From NCBI GenBank assembly GCA_031275525.1, contig JAISOP010000167.1, positions 1 through 10,516 on the forward strand: DNA of 10,516 nucleotides, written 5' to 3'. The DNA comes from Tannerella sp. GTDB taxonomy: Bacteria > Bacteroidota > Bacteroidia > Bacteroidales > Tannerellaceae. Below the pieces are notes generated by a model. That model was not told the DNA's origin, searched no databases, and saw nothing but the letters and a program-made list of their open reading frames with translations. This document shows, one piece after another, positions 1 through 6,036 of the stretch. The position numbers and the translations under genes were made by a program. The number at the start of each line of letters is the position of its first letter. Position 1 is the first letter of the stretch.

Positions 1-17
1 AACTTTTTTACGTGCAA

Positions 18-155
18 ATGAAAACGTTTTCTCGTGAAGAAAAAAAATCTTCTCGAGAGGAAGAAACGTTTTCTCGAGAAGAAAAAAAATCCTCTTGTGA
101 GTTTTCGGGCGTTTTACACCTGCCGGTTTTATTTTCAGAATTAATAATAAACTAA
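18..155 (+). CDS. Small charged repeat ORF, possibly spurious or 5'-partial
   Basis: A 45-codon frame from an ATG at 18 to a TAA at 153-155; the frame is also open upstream to the window edge, so the true start may lie outside. The first two thirds are a 14-residue unit repeated twice, reading roughly TFSREEKKSSREEE and then TFSREEKKSSCEFS. This follows exactly from a 42-bp tandem DNA duplication. The end is hydrophobic (GVLHLPVLFSELIIN). I recognise no family. The low-complexity Arg/Glu/Lys composition could simply be the translation of a purine-rich DNA repeat, and no ribosome-binding site or promoter is evident. The in-frame period (42 = 3 x 14) is the only argument for coding, and it is weak. 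Confidence 0.25.
   Translation: MKTFSREEKKSSREEETFSREEKKSSCEFSGVLHLPVLFSELIIN
22..101. repeat. 42-bp tandem duplication with palindromic cores
   Basis: Two copies begin at 22 and 64, each starting AAACGTTTTCTCG and continuing through GAAGAAAAAAAATC. About 38 bases align with four substitutions. The DNA contains palindromes: AAAACGTTTT at 21-30 and TTCTCGAGAA at 71-80. It could be a small structured repeat or a duplicated binding site, or merely a coding repeat. Confidence 0.8.
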
Positions 156-243
156 TTATCAGAGAAATGGAATCATTGTTTCAATTTTCGATCCTGCCGG
201 CAGGCTTGCTGACCGGCCTTTCGGACTTGAACCGACCTTCTCC

Positions 244-372
244 ATGCCGCTCACCACCGAAGACCTCGCGGCTGCACTCGACCGCCAGCATCATGAGGAA
301 TTTGAGGCGCAATTACGCGAAATCAAGCGTCACCGCCTGGAAACGGAACAGCTCCGGAGCAAAAAGGATTAG
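244..372 (+). CDS. Short helical C-terminal frame, start uncertain (possible gene remnant)
   Basis: From an ATG at 244 to a TAG at 370-372 the frame encodes 42 residues, MPLTTEDLAAALDR followed by a long charged helix ending TEQLRSKKD. The same frame is open back to 151 and reads plausibly as protein there too (IIVSIFDPAGRLADRPFGL at 172-228), but that stretch has no ATG, GTG or TTG. The nearest upstream ATG, at 167, is in another frame, one base off. Either translation begins at 244, a rare start such as ATT is used, or a single-base indel has broken a roughly 68-residue gene. The alternating charged and hydrophobic pattern looks more protein-like than the ORF that starts at 167. The family is not recognised. 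Confidence 0.4.
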   Translation: MPLTTEDLAAALDRQHHEEFEAQLREIKRHRLETEQLRSKKD

Positions 373-472
373 GAACTGTCAAGGTAGATTCAATGATTCA
401 AAAAAAAACGAGCCTTTTTAGCGGTTCCCTATGAACTCGCTGCGCTCAAAGAGCATAGATTTGTTCGAGTTC

Positions 473-503
473 GAGGTTGGAAGATTCAACCCGGAGGTTG
501 GAA
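473..503. repeat. Short direct repeat downstream of rlmI-like gene
   Basis: GAGGTTGGAA occurs at 473-482 and again at 494-503, a period of 21. It lies in the spacer (373-526) between the small left-hand frame and the 3' end of the methyltransferase gene. That spacer also holds an A9 run at 400-408, which is T9 on the minus strand and could help end minus-strand transcription, although I could not fold a clean stem before it. Nothing else is evident there. Confidence 0.5.
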
Positions 504-526
504 AATGCTTGCCGCCCCGGCGCCCT

Positions 527-1714
527 TCATTCCACTTCCAGTACCAGGCCTTTGAGGTATTCGCCTTCGGGGTGATAGATATTGACGGGATGGTCGGGCG
601 GTTGTGCGAGTTGGTGCAGGATGCGGACAGGACGGCCAGACTGGGCGGCGGCGCTGAAGACGGCTAACCGGAAGTCGTTCCGGCTGACTACCTGTGAACA
701 GGAAAAGGTGAACAGAATCCCGCCCGGTTTGATTTTCTCAAGGGCCAGGGCATTGAGTTTCCGGTATCCCTGCAGGGCGTTGCGGAGTACGTTTTTATGC
801 TTGGCAAAGGCCGGAGGGTCCAGGATGATTAAATCGTAGTCTTCGCCCGTTTTCTCCAGGAAGTCGAACGCATCTGCGGCAAAGGCACAATGACGTGTGT
901 TGTCCGGGAAGTTCAGCGCGACATTTTTTTCCGTGAGGGCGATGGCCTTCGCCGAGCTGTCCACCGAATGGACGAGGCCGGCGCCGCCGCGCAGGGCGTA
1001 AACGGAGAAACCGCCGGTGTAGCAAAACAGGTTCAGTATGGAACGGTCGCGGGCGTACTGCTCCAGCAGCAGGCGGTTTTCACGTTGGTCGATAAAGAAA
1101 CCCGTTTTCTGTCCTTTCAGCCAGTCGATGTGAAAACGCAACCCCTTCTCAAGCGCAATCGGTTCTGCATCCGTCCGGCCATACAGGGATTCGTTCTCCG
1201 GCTCCAGCGCGGCCTTGAAGGGCAGCGTCCCCTCCGATTTGTAGTAGATATGCTGCAAGCTTTCGCCCAATACCTCCTTCAGGGCGCCGGCAAGGGCGAT
1301 GCGGGCGCGGTGCATTCCTACCGTGTGAGCCTGCATGACGGCCGTCGCGCCGTAGAGGTCGATGATGAGTCCCGGCAGGCGGTCGCCCTCGCCGTAAACC
1401 AGGCGGCAGGTGTCGTTGCCGGGGACGCCGAGCAGTCCGAGTGTGCGGCGCAGCTTGCAGGCCGTCCGCAGCCGTTTGGCCCAGAAGACAGGGTCGATGT
1501 CGATCCGGTGGAACGACAGGATACGTACGGCGATGCTCCCTATCTGGTAATGACCCATCCCCAGGAAGGTGCGGTCGGCGGCAAAGACTTCGACCGTATC
1601 ACCTTCTTCCGGATGTCCCTCAATGGAAGCAATGGCGCCGGAGAATACCCACGGGTGGAACCGCAGGAGCGATTCCTCCTTCCCGGGTTTGAGGCAGATG
1701 CGGGGGCCGTTCAT
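527..1714 (-). CDS. rlmI: RlmI-like class I SAM-dependent 23S rRNA (cytosine-C5) methyltransferase
   Basis: A 395-residue protein, essentially the length of E. coli RlmI (YccW), which makes m5C1962 in 23S rRNA using S-adenosylmethionine. Seen in order: an N-terminal PUA-type RNA-binding region (about residues 4-75, with LLRFHPWVFSGAI); a linker domain; the conserved KTGFFIDQRENR segment (203-214); the SAM-binding motif LNLFCYTGGFSVYA (228-240); DPPAFAKHK (299-307), the family's motif IV; and FSCSQ around Cys339, the expected catalytic cysteine. The C-terminal HPVNIYHPEGEYLKGL is also typical. The start ATG overlaps the stop of the upstream exonuclease gene by four bases (ATGA), so the two are translationally coupled on one minus-strand mRNA. 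The protein should be cytoplasmic and act on naked rRNA or early assembly intermediates. The family call is firm; the exact target base is inferred from family knowledge. Confidence 0.9.
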   Translation of the reverse strand: MNGPRICLKPGKEESLLRFHPWVFSGAIASIEGHPEEGDTVEVFAADRTFLGMGHYQIGSIAVRILSFHRIDIDPVFWAKRLRTACKLRRTLGLLGVPGNDTCRLVYGEGDRLPGLIIDLYGATAVMQAHTVGMHRARIALAGALKEVLGESLQHIYYKSEGTLPFKAALEPENESLYGRTDAEPIALEKGLRFHIDWLKGQKTGFFIDQRENRLLLEQYARDRSILNLFCYTGGFSVYALRGGAGLVHSVDSSAKAIALTEKNVALNFPDNTRHCAFAADAFDFLEKTGEDYDLIILDPPAFAKHKNVLRNALQGYRKLNALALEKIKPGGILFTFSCSQVVSRNDFRLAVFSAAAQSGRPVRILHQLAQPPDHPVNIYHPEGEYLKGLVLEVE

Positions 1715-2292
1715 GGCTGTGCGGTGAGTTGTTGGTAAATCCGCAGGCAGGCCCAGGCGTCCAGTGCGGCGTACTGCTGCATGGAACCGGTCAGCGTATT
1801 GGCTTCCCAGTTACTCAGCTGTGCCCGCTTGGATATTTTCCGGCCGAACAGGATGGCATAAATTTTCCGTAAGCCGGCCTCCTGGATGCCGAACGGCTGC
1901 ACGAATTTCTGCAGGTCGATGAAGCCGTCCGGTTCAATCGGCGTCAACTTGCGCAACGCATGGAAATCGTCCGGCAGCGAAAGCCCGATTTTGGTAATCT
2001 CCCGGTTCTCCAGAAACGCCTTCAGCGGTCCGGGTATTCCCCTCAGCTGGTTCAGGCGAAAGAGGTAGCAGACTTCGTTGCTCGAAAGCTGCATCAGGCA
2101 CACTTTGTGATGATCTTTTTTAGAAAAGTTGGGGCGCGTCTCCGTGTCGAAGCCCACCGGAGCGGAAGCCTCCAGCGTGGCAAGCGCTTTTTTCACGTCC
2201 GCCAGCCGGTCGATCACGACGATTTGTCCGGGAAATACCTCCCCCGGCATGTCGGCAATCTCTTCGTGGGTGATGGATGGGAAGTAGTTCAT
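1711..2292 (-). CDS. DEDDy-type 3'-5' exonuclease (RNase D-like domain protein)
   Basis: A compact 193-residue protein made almost entirely of a DnaQ/RNase D-fold exonuclease domain. Visible motifs: FDTE (Asp49, Glu51; motif I), KIGLSLPDDFHAL (Asp108/109; motif II) and YAALDAW (Tyr174, Asp178; motif III), where the Tyr four residues before the Asp marks the DEDDy group. These acidic residues normally bind two metal ions for hydrolysis from the 3' end. There is no HRDC domain, unlike full RNase D, so substrate preference (RNA or DNA) is not known. Small stand-alone versions beside an RlmI-like gene are common in Bacteroidales, to my knowledge. It is cotranscribed with the methyltransferase through an ATGA overlap. 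The start at 2292 gives a normal N-terminus; its own ATG overlaps the stop of a small upstream frame. Confidence 0.88.
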   Translation of the reverse strand: MNYFPSITHEEIADMPGEVFPGQIVVIDRLADVKKALATLEASAPVGFDTETRPNFSKKDHHKVCLMQLSSNEVCYLFRLNQLRGIPGPLKAFLENREITKIGLSLPDDFHALRKLTPIEPDGFIDLQKFVQPFGIQEAGLRKIYAILFGRKISKRAQLSNWEANTLTGSMQQYAALDAWACLRIYQQLTAQP

Positions 2293-2492
2293 GACTTGAT
2301 AGCGGATAGCAGGTGAATGTCGTCGTTCCGGCGGAGGGCGTGCAGCGTACCCGCTCCGCCGCTACGGATACGGTGGTCTGCGACGCGCTTCGAGGCCGTC
2401 GTCCGCACAATCGGCGTGTGTCGAGCCTCGCGAGCCTCCGGATACCGGCGTTTCGTTCTTTGCATAAGATTCCTTTTTATGTTTGTAATCAT
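2289..2492 (-). CDS. Small basic ORF overlapping the exonuclease start (doubtful)
   Basis: A 67-codon frame, rich in Arg and Lys (begins MITNIKRNLMQRTKRRYPEA), whose TGA overlaps the exonuclease ATG by four bases (ATGA). It matches no family that I recognise and has no predicted membrane segment or clear fold. The stretch 2320-2450 is GC-rich and open in several frames, and it contains the 8-bp inverted repeat at 2329-2361, so the frame may be fortuitous within a structured leader. In favour of a real leader peptide: its exact ATGA spacing, and its position downstream of the likely promoter at 2687-2694. I give it a low probability. Confidence 0.25.
   Translation of the reverse strand: MITNIKRNLMQRTKRRYPEAREARHTPIVRTTASKRVADHRIRSGGAGTLHALRRNDDIHLLSAIKS
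2329..2361. repeat. GC-rich inverted repeat in exonuclease/rlmI leader
   Basis: CGGCGGAG at 2329-2336 pairs with CTCCGCCG at 2354-2361 across a 17-base loop, giving an 8-bp GC stem about 40 bases upstream of the exonuclease start on the minus-strand mRNA. No T run follows on either strand, so it is not a simple terminator; it could shape the leader or lie inside the small ORF. Confidence 0.5.
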
Positions 2493-2686
2493 ACTTCTCT
2501 TTCTAAATAAGTCTGTTTGTTTTCTGACCTTCGGCTGCTTTGAATTACCTGTCGGTAAACTGTTTCAAACCGGTGATGTGCCGTTATCCGATACTTTGGG
2601 CTGCAATAGCGGATGGCCGGCTGCAGGTTGTATATCGCCGGACGAATTTGTTTCCGCAAAACCTCAAAGAACCCTTTTAACTCCCG

Positions 2687-2694
2687 CAAAGGTA
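2687..2694 (-). promoter_or_regulatory. Bacteroidota -7 element for the exonuclease-rlmI operon
   Basis: On the minus strand this reads TACCTTTG, followed by C, an exact match to the Bacteroidota housekeeping -7 consensus TAnnTTTG. It lies between the end of the GtrA-family gene and the exonuclease operon, and would give a leader of nearly 390 bases. A good TTTG at -33 is not evident upstream, so the assignment rests on the -7 match and position. Confidence 0.5.
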
Positions 2695-2753
2695 CTGTAT
2701 TTTTTGATTGAACGGCCATTTCCGTCCGTGAATTGCGAATGTTTACACGTCGA

Positions 2754-3218
2754 TCAGACAGACGTTTGTCTGTTCCTGAAGACCCAATATCGCTGTAACA
2801 TATAATTATAAAAGACAGAGACGACGATATCGGTAATGATCCGGCTTATTTTGTAATCAATATGAACATAATCGGTTAATAAGTAGGTCCCGAGCATTTT
2901 CAGTCCGATACTGTTTATCACGACAAACAGGAATCGCCACAATTGTTGAAAAAGCGAGAACTTGTATGAACTGTTTTTCGAATAAAAAGTCCAGATTTTG
3001 TTCACGGAAAAATTCATGATGGCGCCCAGAATACAGGCAATGGCGATGGAAATTATATAGTATATTTTGACGTATTCCGTCAACAGGATCATAATACAAT
3101 AGTCGCACATCCCGCATACGAAAGCGGAAAACTGCGCTCGGACGAACGTTTCTAATCTTTTGAGAATCTTACGCCGATGGCTTGGATTCCTTTTCTTCCT
3201 TGTCTCTCTTGTCAGCAA
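2754..3218 (-). CDS. GtrA-family small membrane protein
   Basis: A 154-residue protein fitting the GtrA family (four transmembrane helices). A basic N-terminus (RKKRNPSHRRK) is followed by hydrophobic segments near residues 30-50, 52-75, 90-115 and 122-142. The second ends in the typical NFSVNKIWTF, and the C-terminus in YNYMLQRYWVFRNR, a pattern common in this family. GtrA proteins are thought to take part in flipping or supplying polyprenyl-linked sugars for cell-surface glycosylation, but the biochemical role of most is unproven. The start codon lies 50 bp inside the end of the upstream CDP-alcohol phosphatidyltransferase gene, indicating tight coupling; no other usable start was seen before the next in-frame Met, which lies within the first helix. 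The gene is visibly AT-richer than its flanks. A 6-bp perfect hairpin (2758-2773) sits at its 3' end but lacks a T run. Confidence 0.85.
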   Translation of the reverse strand: MLTRETRKKRNPSHRRKILKRLETFVRAQFSAFVCGMCDYCIMILLTEYVKIYYIISIAIACILGAIMNFSVNKIWTFYSKNSSYKFSLFQQLWRFLFVVINSIGLKMLGTYLLTDYVHIDYKISRIITDIVVSVFYNYMLQRYWVFRNRQTSV

Positions 3219-3861
3219 TTTGGAGCAGTTTTATTGAGTCTATAATATTTATTGTAAACAAAACGACACAGGCCAGGATACCGGAATAGATAATAGAGCC
3301 TTGCCGGATAACTTCAAACACCAGGATGAGCGAAATGATAATCCTTACTTCGGTAGGACCTAAAATTCCGGAATCAATAGTGTATTTGTCTGTGATTTTA
3401 TACCTCAACAAGGCTGTTATCATCGCCCAACCGTACAATACCACAAAGCCGAAACCCAAGAGTTCCCATTTGCCGTTGGCATAGACGATGTAACCCAGGC
3501 CAATCAGGATATTAGTCAGCCAATCGACTGTAAAATCCAGCGAAAAACCATACCATTTACGCAGTTTATTGCGAAAGTAAGCCAACCGACCGTCGAGCGA
3601 ATCGCCAAACCAATTGAGTGCAAAGCCCAATATGCCGAATAACAGTAAACTTCGATGAAAATAGGAAGCAAGAATAAAACTTGCCGCCGTAACAAAACTG
3701 CCTGCCAAACCAATGGCGGTCAGCATATCCGAATTCATCCACAAAGGAATACGCTGTACAAGGTATGCGAGTAAATTTTGTTCGTGTTTTTTTAAGATAT
3801 TGGTCCGCTCTCTGTCTTTAGAGATTTTCGACAATGCACTTTCGTTTTCAGTATGATTCAT
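3169..3861 (-). CDS. CDP-alcohol phosphatidyltransferase family protein (variant motif)
   Basis: A 230-residue integral membrane protein of the family that moves a phosphatidyl (or similar) group from CDP-diacylglycerol, or a CDP-alcohol, to an alcohol. The family signature D-x2-D-G-x2-A-R-x8/9-G-x3-D-x3-D is nearly complete: DSLDGRLAY (Asp87, Asp90, Gly91, Ala94), then Gly105, Asp109 and Asp113 in GFSLDFTVD. All four metal-binding aspartates are present, but the usual Arg after Ala is Tyr95. About six hydrophobic segments surround it. The N-terminus (1-30) and C-terminus (216-230) are charged and presumably cytosolic. GPTEVRI (168-174) is a second conserved-looking patch. The acceptor alcohol (glycerol phosphate, inositol phosphate, other) cannot be read from the sequence. 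The gene overlaps the GtrA-family gene that follows, suggesting joint work in envelope lipid or glycan synthesis. Confidence 0.85.
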   Translation of the reverse strand: MNHTENESALSKISKDRERTNILKKHEQNLLAYLVQRIPLWMNSDMLTAIGLAGSFVTAASFILASYFHRSLLLFGILGFALNWFGDSLDGRLAYFRNKLRKWYGFSLDFTVDWLTNILIGLGYIVYANGKWELLGFGFVVLYGWAMITALLRYKITDKYTIDSGILGPTEVRIIISLILVFEVIRQGSIIYSGILACVVLFTINIIDSIKLLQIADKRDKEEKESKPSA

Positions 3862-3941
3862 GCTATCTTATTTTTGTTTGTTTTTGTATGGAGAGGGAGA
3901 AGGGGAGGATTTTAATAATACGGAAGACCCCGCCTCCGAAT

Positions 3942-3958
3942 CGCCCGTCCGTAGGGCG
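3942..3958. other. Leader region of the CDP-alcohol transferase unit with a short hairpin
   Basis: The stretch between 3862 and 4158 holds no convincing gene. CGCCC at 3942-3946 pairs with GGGCG at 3954-3958 around a 7-base loop, and a CGGA/TCCG pair lies just beside it (3921-3938). In the minus-strand transcript these would form small leader stem-loops upstream of the CDP-alcohol phosphatidyltransferase. No known riboswitch is recognised. Confidence 0.3.
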
Positions 3959-4059
3959 GTAGCAGTGGTGGTGTACCTGAAGAACAAGCCTCTTCTATTT
4001 TTACCCGTAAATGGCATATCTTTAAAATCTATACAAATTGATTGCTACAAAAACAGCGG

Positions 4060-4067
4060 CAAAGATA
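4060..4067 (-). promoter_or_regulatory. Bacteroidota -7 element for the CDP-alcohol transferase/GtrA unit
   Basis: The minus strand reads TATCTTTG, followed by C, an exact TAnnTTTG match. A near-match to the -33 TTTG element (TTCG) lies about 21 bases upstream on the same strand. Transcription would start near 4050 and give a leader of roughly 190 bases before the ATG at 3861. Confidence 0.55.
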
Positions 4068-4158
4068 GAATTTCCCCGCAATGCTGCACGAACTGTAGGG
4101 GAGTTTTGTACGAAAGGCGGGTTTTATGTACGAAAAAGACCGTACTGTGTTGAATGGA

Positions 4159-4193
4159 GAAGGGAGAATGGATCTCACATCCATTCTCCCTTC
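4159..4193 (-). terminator. Perfect 15-bp hairpin downstream of susD
   Basis: GAAGGGAGAATGGAT (4159-4173) is the exact reverse complement of 4179-4193, with a 5-base loop. It begins 14 bases past the susD stop and is the natural end of the susCD transcript. No T run follows on either strand, so it may act as an mRNA-stabilising 3' stem or need a factor. It also separates the pair from the divergent-composition unit to the left. Confidence 0.55.
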
Positions 4194-4206
4194 AACTATG
4201 GGCCGG

Positions 4207-6003
4207 TCAATATTTATAAAACGAAACTTCAGGCTTGTCCATCCAGAAGATGGGCGAGGTGAAGTTATCCTGGTCCATGACTTTCGAATACTGTTCGAAA
4301 TTATTAGCCGATTCGGACTGTGGATACGGAATCCGGTTGACCACCGTGTGAATAACGGTCGAGGCGTTAAACACAAGGGGATTGAGTTTCGGATGACGGG
4401 TGCGCCGAAGCTCCGTAAAGAGTTCCTGCGGGTTGTGGACATTGAGATGCACATACTTTTGCTGCATGATAATCTCCATTTTGGCTTCCACATCGGCGGC
4501 TCCGAGGTAATCGTTTTTCACGACGTCCGCAAATGCGGCAATCGTGGCGGCATCCGGTTTTGCGGGTTGCAGGAACTGCCTCACCTCCGGACTCGGATCC
4601 GCGCCGGTACCCACCCATTGGTTGTAGGCATTGTGGCGATACCAGTAATCGGTCGAATGGAGGATGGCATTGTAGATATGCTGTTCGGCCGTGGCGCCGG
4701 TATTGCCCAGGTTTTTGAGCGCGATTTCGGCTTTCAGCAATTCCACTTCGCCTACCGTGAAGGCCGGTAGCGGGTCATGATTCCAGGGATAGGTGGCGAT
4801 GTTCCAGCACATGTACCAGTTGGTTTTGATGTAACGTTCCGGGTCCACATAAGAATTGTAGTCCGTAATGTAACCATATTCCCCACCGGCTCCGCCTCCG
4901 TCGTTGTAGAGTACCGTTGCCGATTCGCAGTCCATGTTGGCGGGACGGAAGACATACAGACCCGTCGCAAGGTCCGACCCTTTGGCGCCGGTAAAGAGCA
5001 CCGGCATACGGGGATCATCGACCCCGGGCGTGTATTCGTCTTTCCCATCGCGCGACATGATTTCGGTGAGCAGGGGCGGAATGAACCCGGCATAATCGCG
5101 TTCCCTCATTGCCCGGCGGTAGGTACCGCCGTCGCCGGCGCTCCGGTTGGAACGGAACCACTCCTGCGGCTCAATCTCGAGGTCTTCGGTCGGCAGGTTA
5201 CCGCGCGACAGCACCTCCCCGATGATCGTCCTGGCCTCGTCCGGCAGCACGCCCGAAATGCGCACGGCCAGCCGCAGCCGCATGGCGTCGGCGTATGCCA
5301 GCCACTTCCTGGCGTCGCCCCGGAAGATCACATCCTGTGTGGTGAATTTCTTTTTCCCCTCGTCCGACATTCCTTCGTAGGTAGAGATCAACTCGTCCGA
5401 TCGCTTCTTGATCACATCCAGCGCATTCAGGTAGATTTCCTTCGGGTCGTCGTAGGCGGCAAAAAAGACGCCTTCGATCCCTTTGAGGGCATCGAAATAG
5501 GGAATGCTGTTGTATATGTCCACCGACCAGGTGATGCGGGTGTTAAAGAGCAACTCCGCAAGCGCCACGTAGATCGTCAAATCCTTCTGTTCCTCTTCGG
5601 AGAGCTTGGCCAGTTCGAGGCTCATCAGGGGCAGTTCCTTGAAATTGCTGTAGGTGACGTTGAAGACCGTGTTCTGCAGGCCGTCCGGGTCATAACTGTT
5701 TTTAGGGTCGGCCAAATCGGCCAGCCAGGCATAACGTGTCCCGTAGTACCTGGCATACAACTCGCAATACCAGAGATACCCTCCTGCGTCGGCCTGGTGC
5801 CACCAGTCGCCGTAGTCGTACACAAATCCGGTACGTCCGTTGCTGGCCAGCGTGGTAAACATGCCGCTGACCACTTCCGTTGTCGGCGCATAGACGCCCG
5901 GGTCCTTAAAGTTTTCTTCCAGTTCGGACTGGCAGCCGGTCATACCCATACCTGCCGCTACTGCTATCAGTATATAATAAATCTTTTTCATAAGTTTCCT
6001 CAT
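4207..6003 (-). CDS. susD: SusD/RagB family nutrient-binding outer membrane lipoprotein
   Basis: A 598-residue protein, typical of SusD homologues. The N-terminal signal (MRKLMKKIYYILIAVAAG) ends in the lipobox MTGC, with Cys24 as the lipid-bearing residue. It is followed by the acidic QSELEEN, resembling the lipoprotein export signal that sends Bacteroidota lipoproteins to the cell surface. The body is the helical, TPR-like SusD fold. The region EIIMQQKYVHLNVHNPQEL followed by FTELRRTRHP, and the later RIPYPQSESANN, are hallmark C-terminal patches of the family (the 'SusD-like' subgroup, in my judgement). It lies 33 bp downstream of the SusC gene and would cap that transporter as a substrate-binding lid. 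The substrate cannot be told: a glycan is usual, but RagB-type relatives bind peptides. A second Met at residue 5 is an alternative start. The gene symbol denotes the family only. Confidence 0.92.
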   Translation of the reverse strand: MRKLMKKIYYILIAVAAGMGMTGCQSELEENFKDPGVYAPTTEVVSGMFTTLASNGRTGFVYDYGDWWHQADAGGYLWYCELYARYYGTRYAWLADLADPKNSYDPDGLQNTVFNVTYSNFKELPLMSLELAKLSEEEQKDLTIYVALAELLFNTRITWSVDIYNSIPYFDALKGIEGVFFAAYDDPKEIYLNALDVIKKRSDELISTYEGMSDEGKKKFTTQDVIFRGDARKWLAYADAMRLRLAVRISGVLPDEARTIIGEVLSRGNLPTEDLEIEPQEWFRSNRSAGDGGTYRRAMRERDYAGFIPPLLTEIMSRDGKDEYTPGVDDPRMPVLFTGAKGSDLATGLYVFRPANMDCESATVLYNDGGGAGGEYGYITDYNSYVDPERYIKTNWYMCWNIATYPWNHDPLPAFTVGEVELLKAEIALKNLGNTGATAEQHIYNAILHSTDYWYRHNAYNQWVGTGADPSPEVRQFLQPAKPDAATIAAFADVVKNDYLGAADVEAKMEIIMQQKYVHLNVHNPQELFTELRRTRHPKLNPLVFNASTVIHTVVNRIPYPQSESANNFEQYSKVMDQDNFTSPIFWMDKPEVSFYKY

Positions 6004-6036
6004 TTGTCATTCTATCATTATCAACTCGGTTCATGT

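Noticed and set aside
510..530. A further ATGA overlap at the end of the rlmI-like gene (ATG at 530 on the minus strand)
   Set aside because: The frame closes after 14 codons and has no distinguishing feature.
2478..2485. TATGTTTG, a plus-strand match to the -7 consensus
   Set aside because: No plausible plus-strand gene or terminator follows; chance matches are expected in AT-rich DNA.
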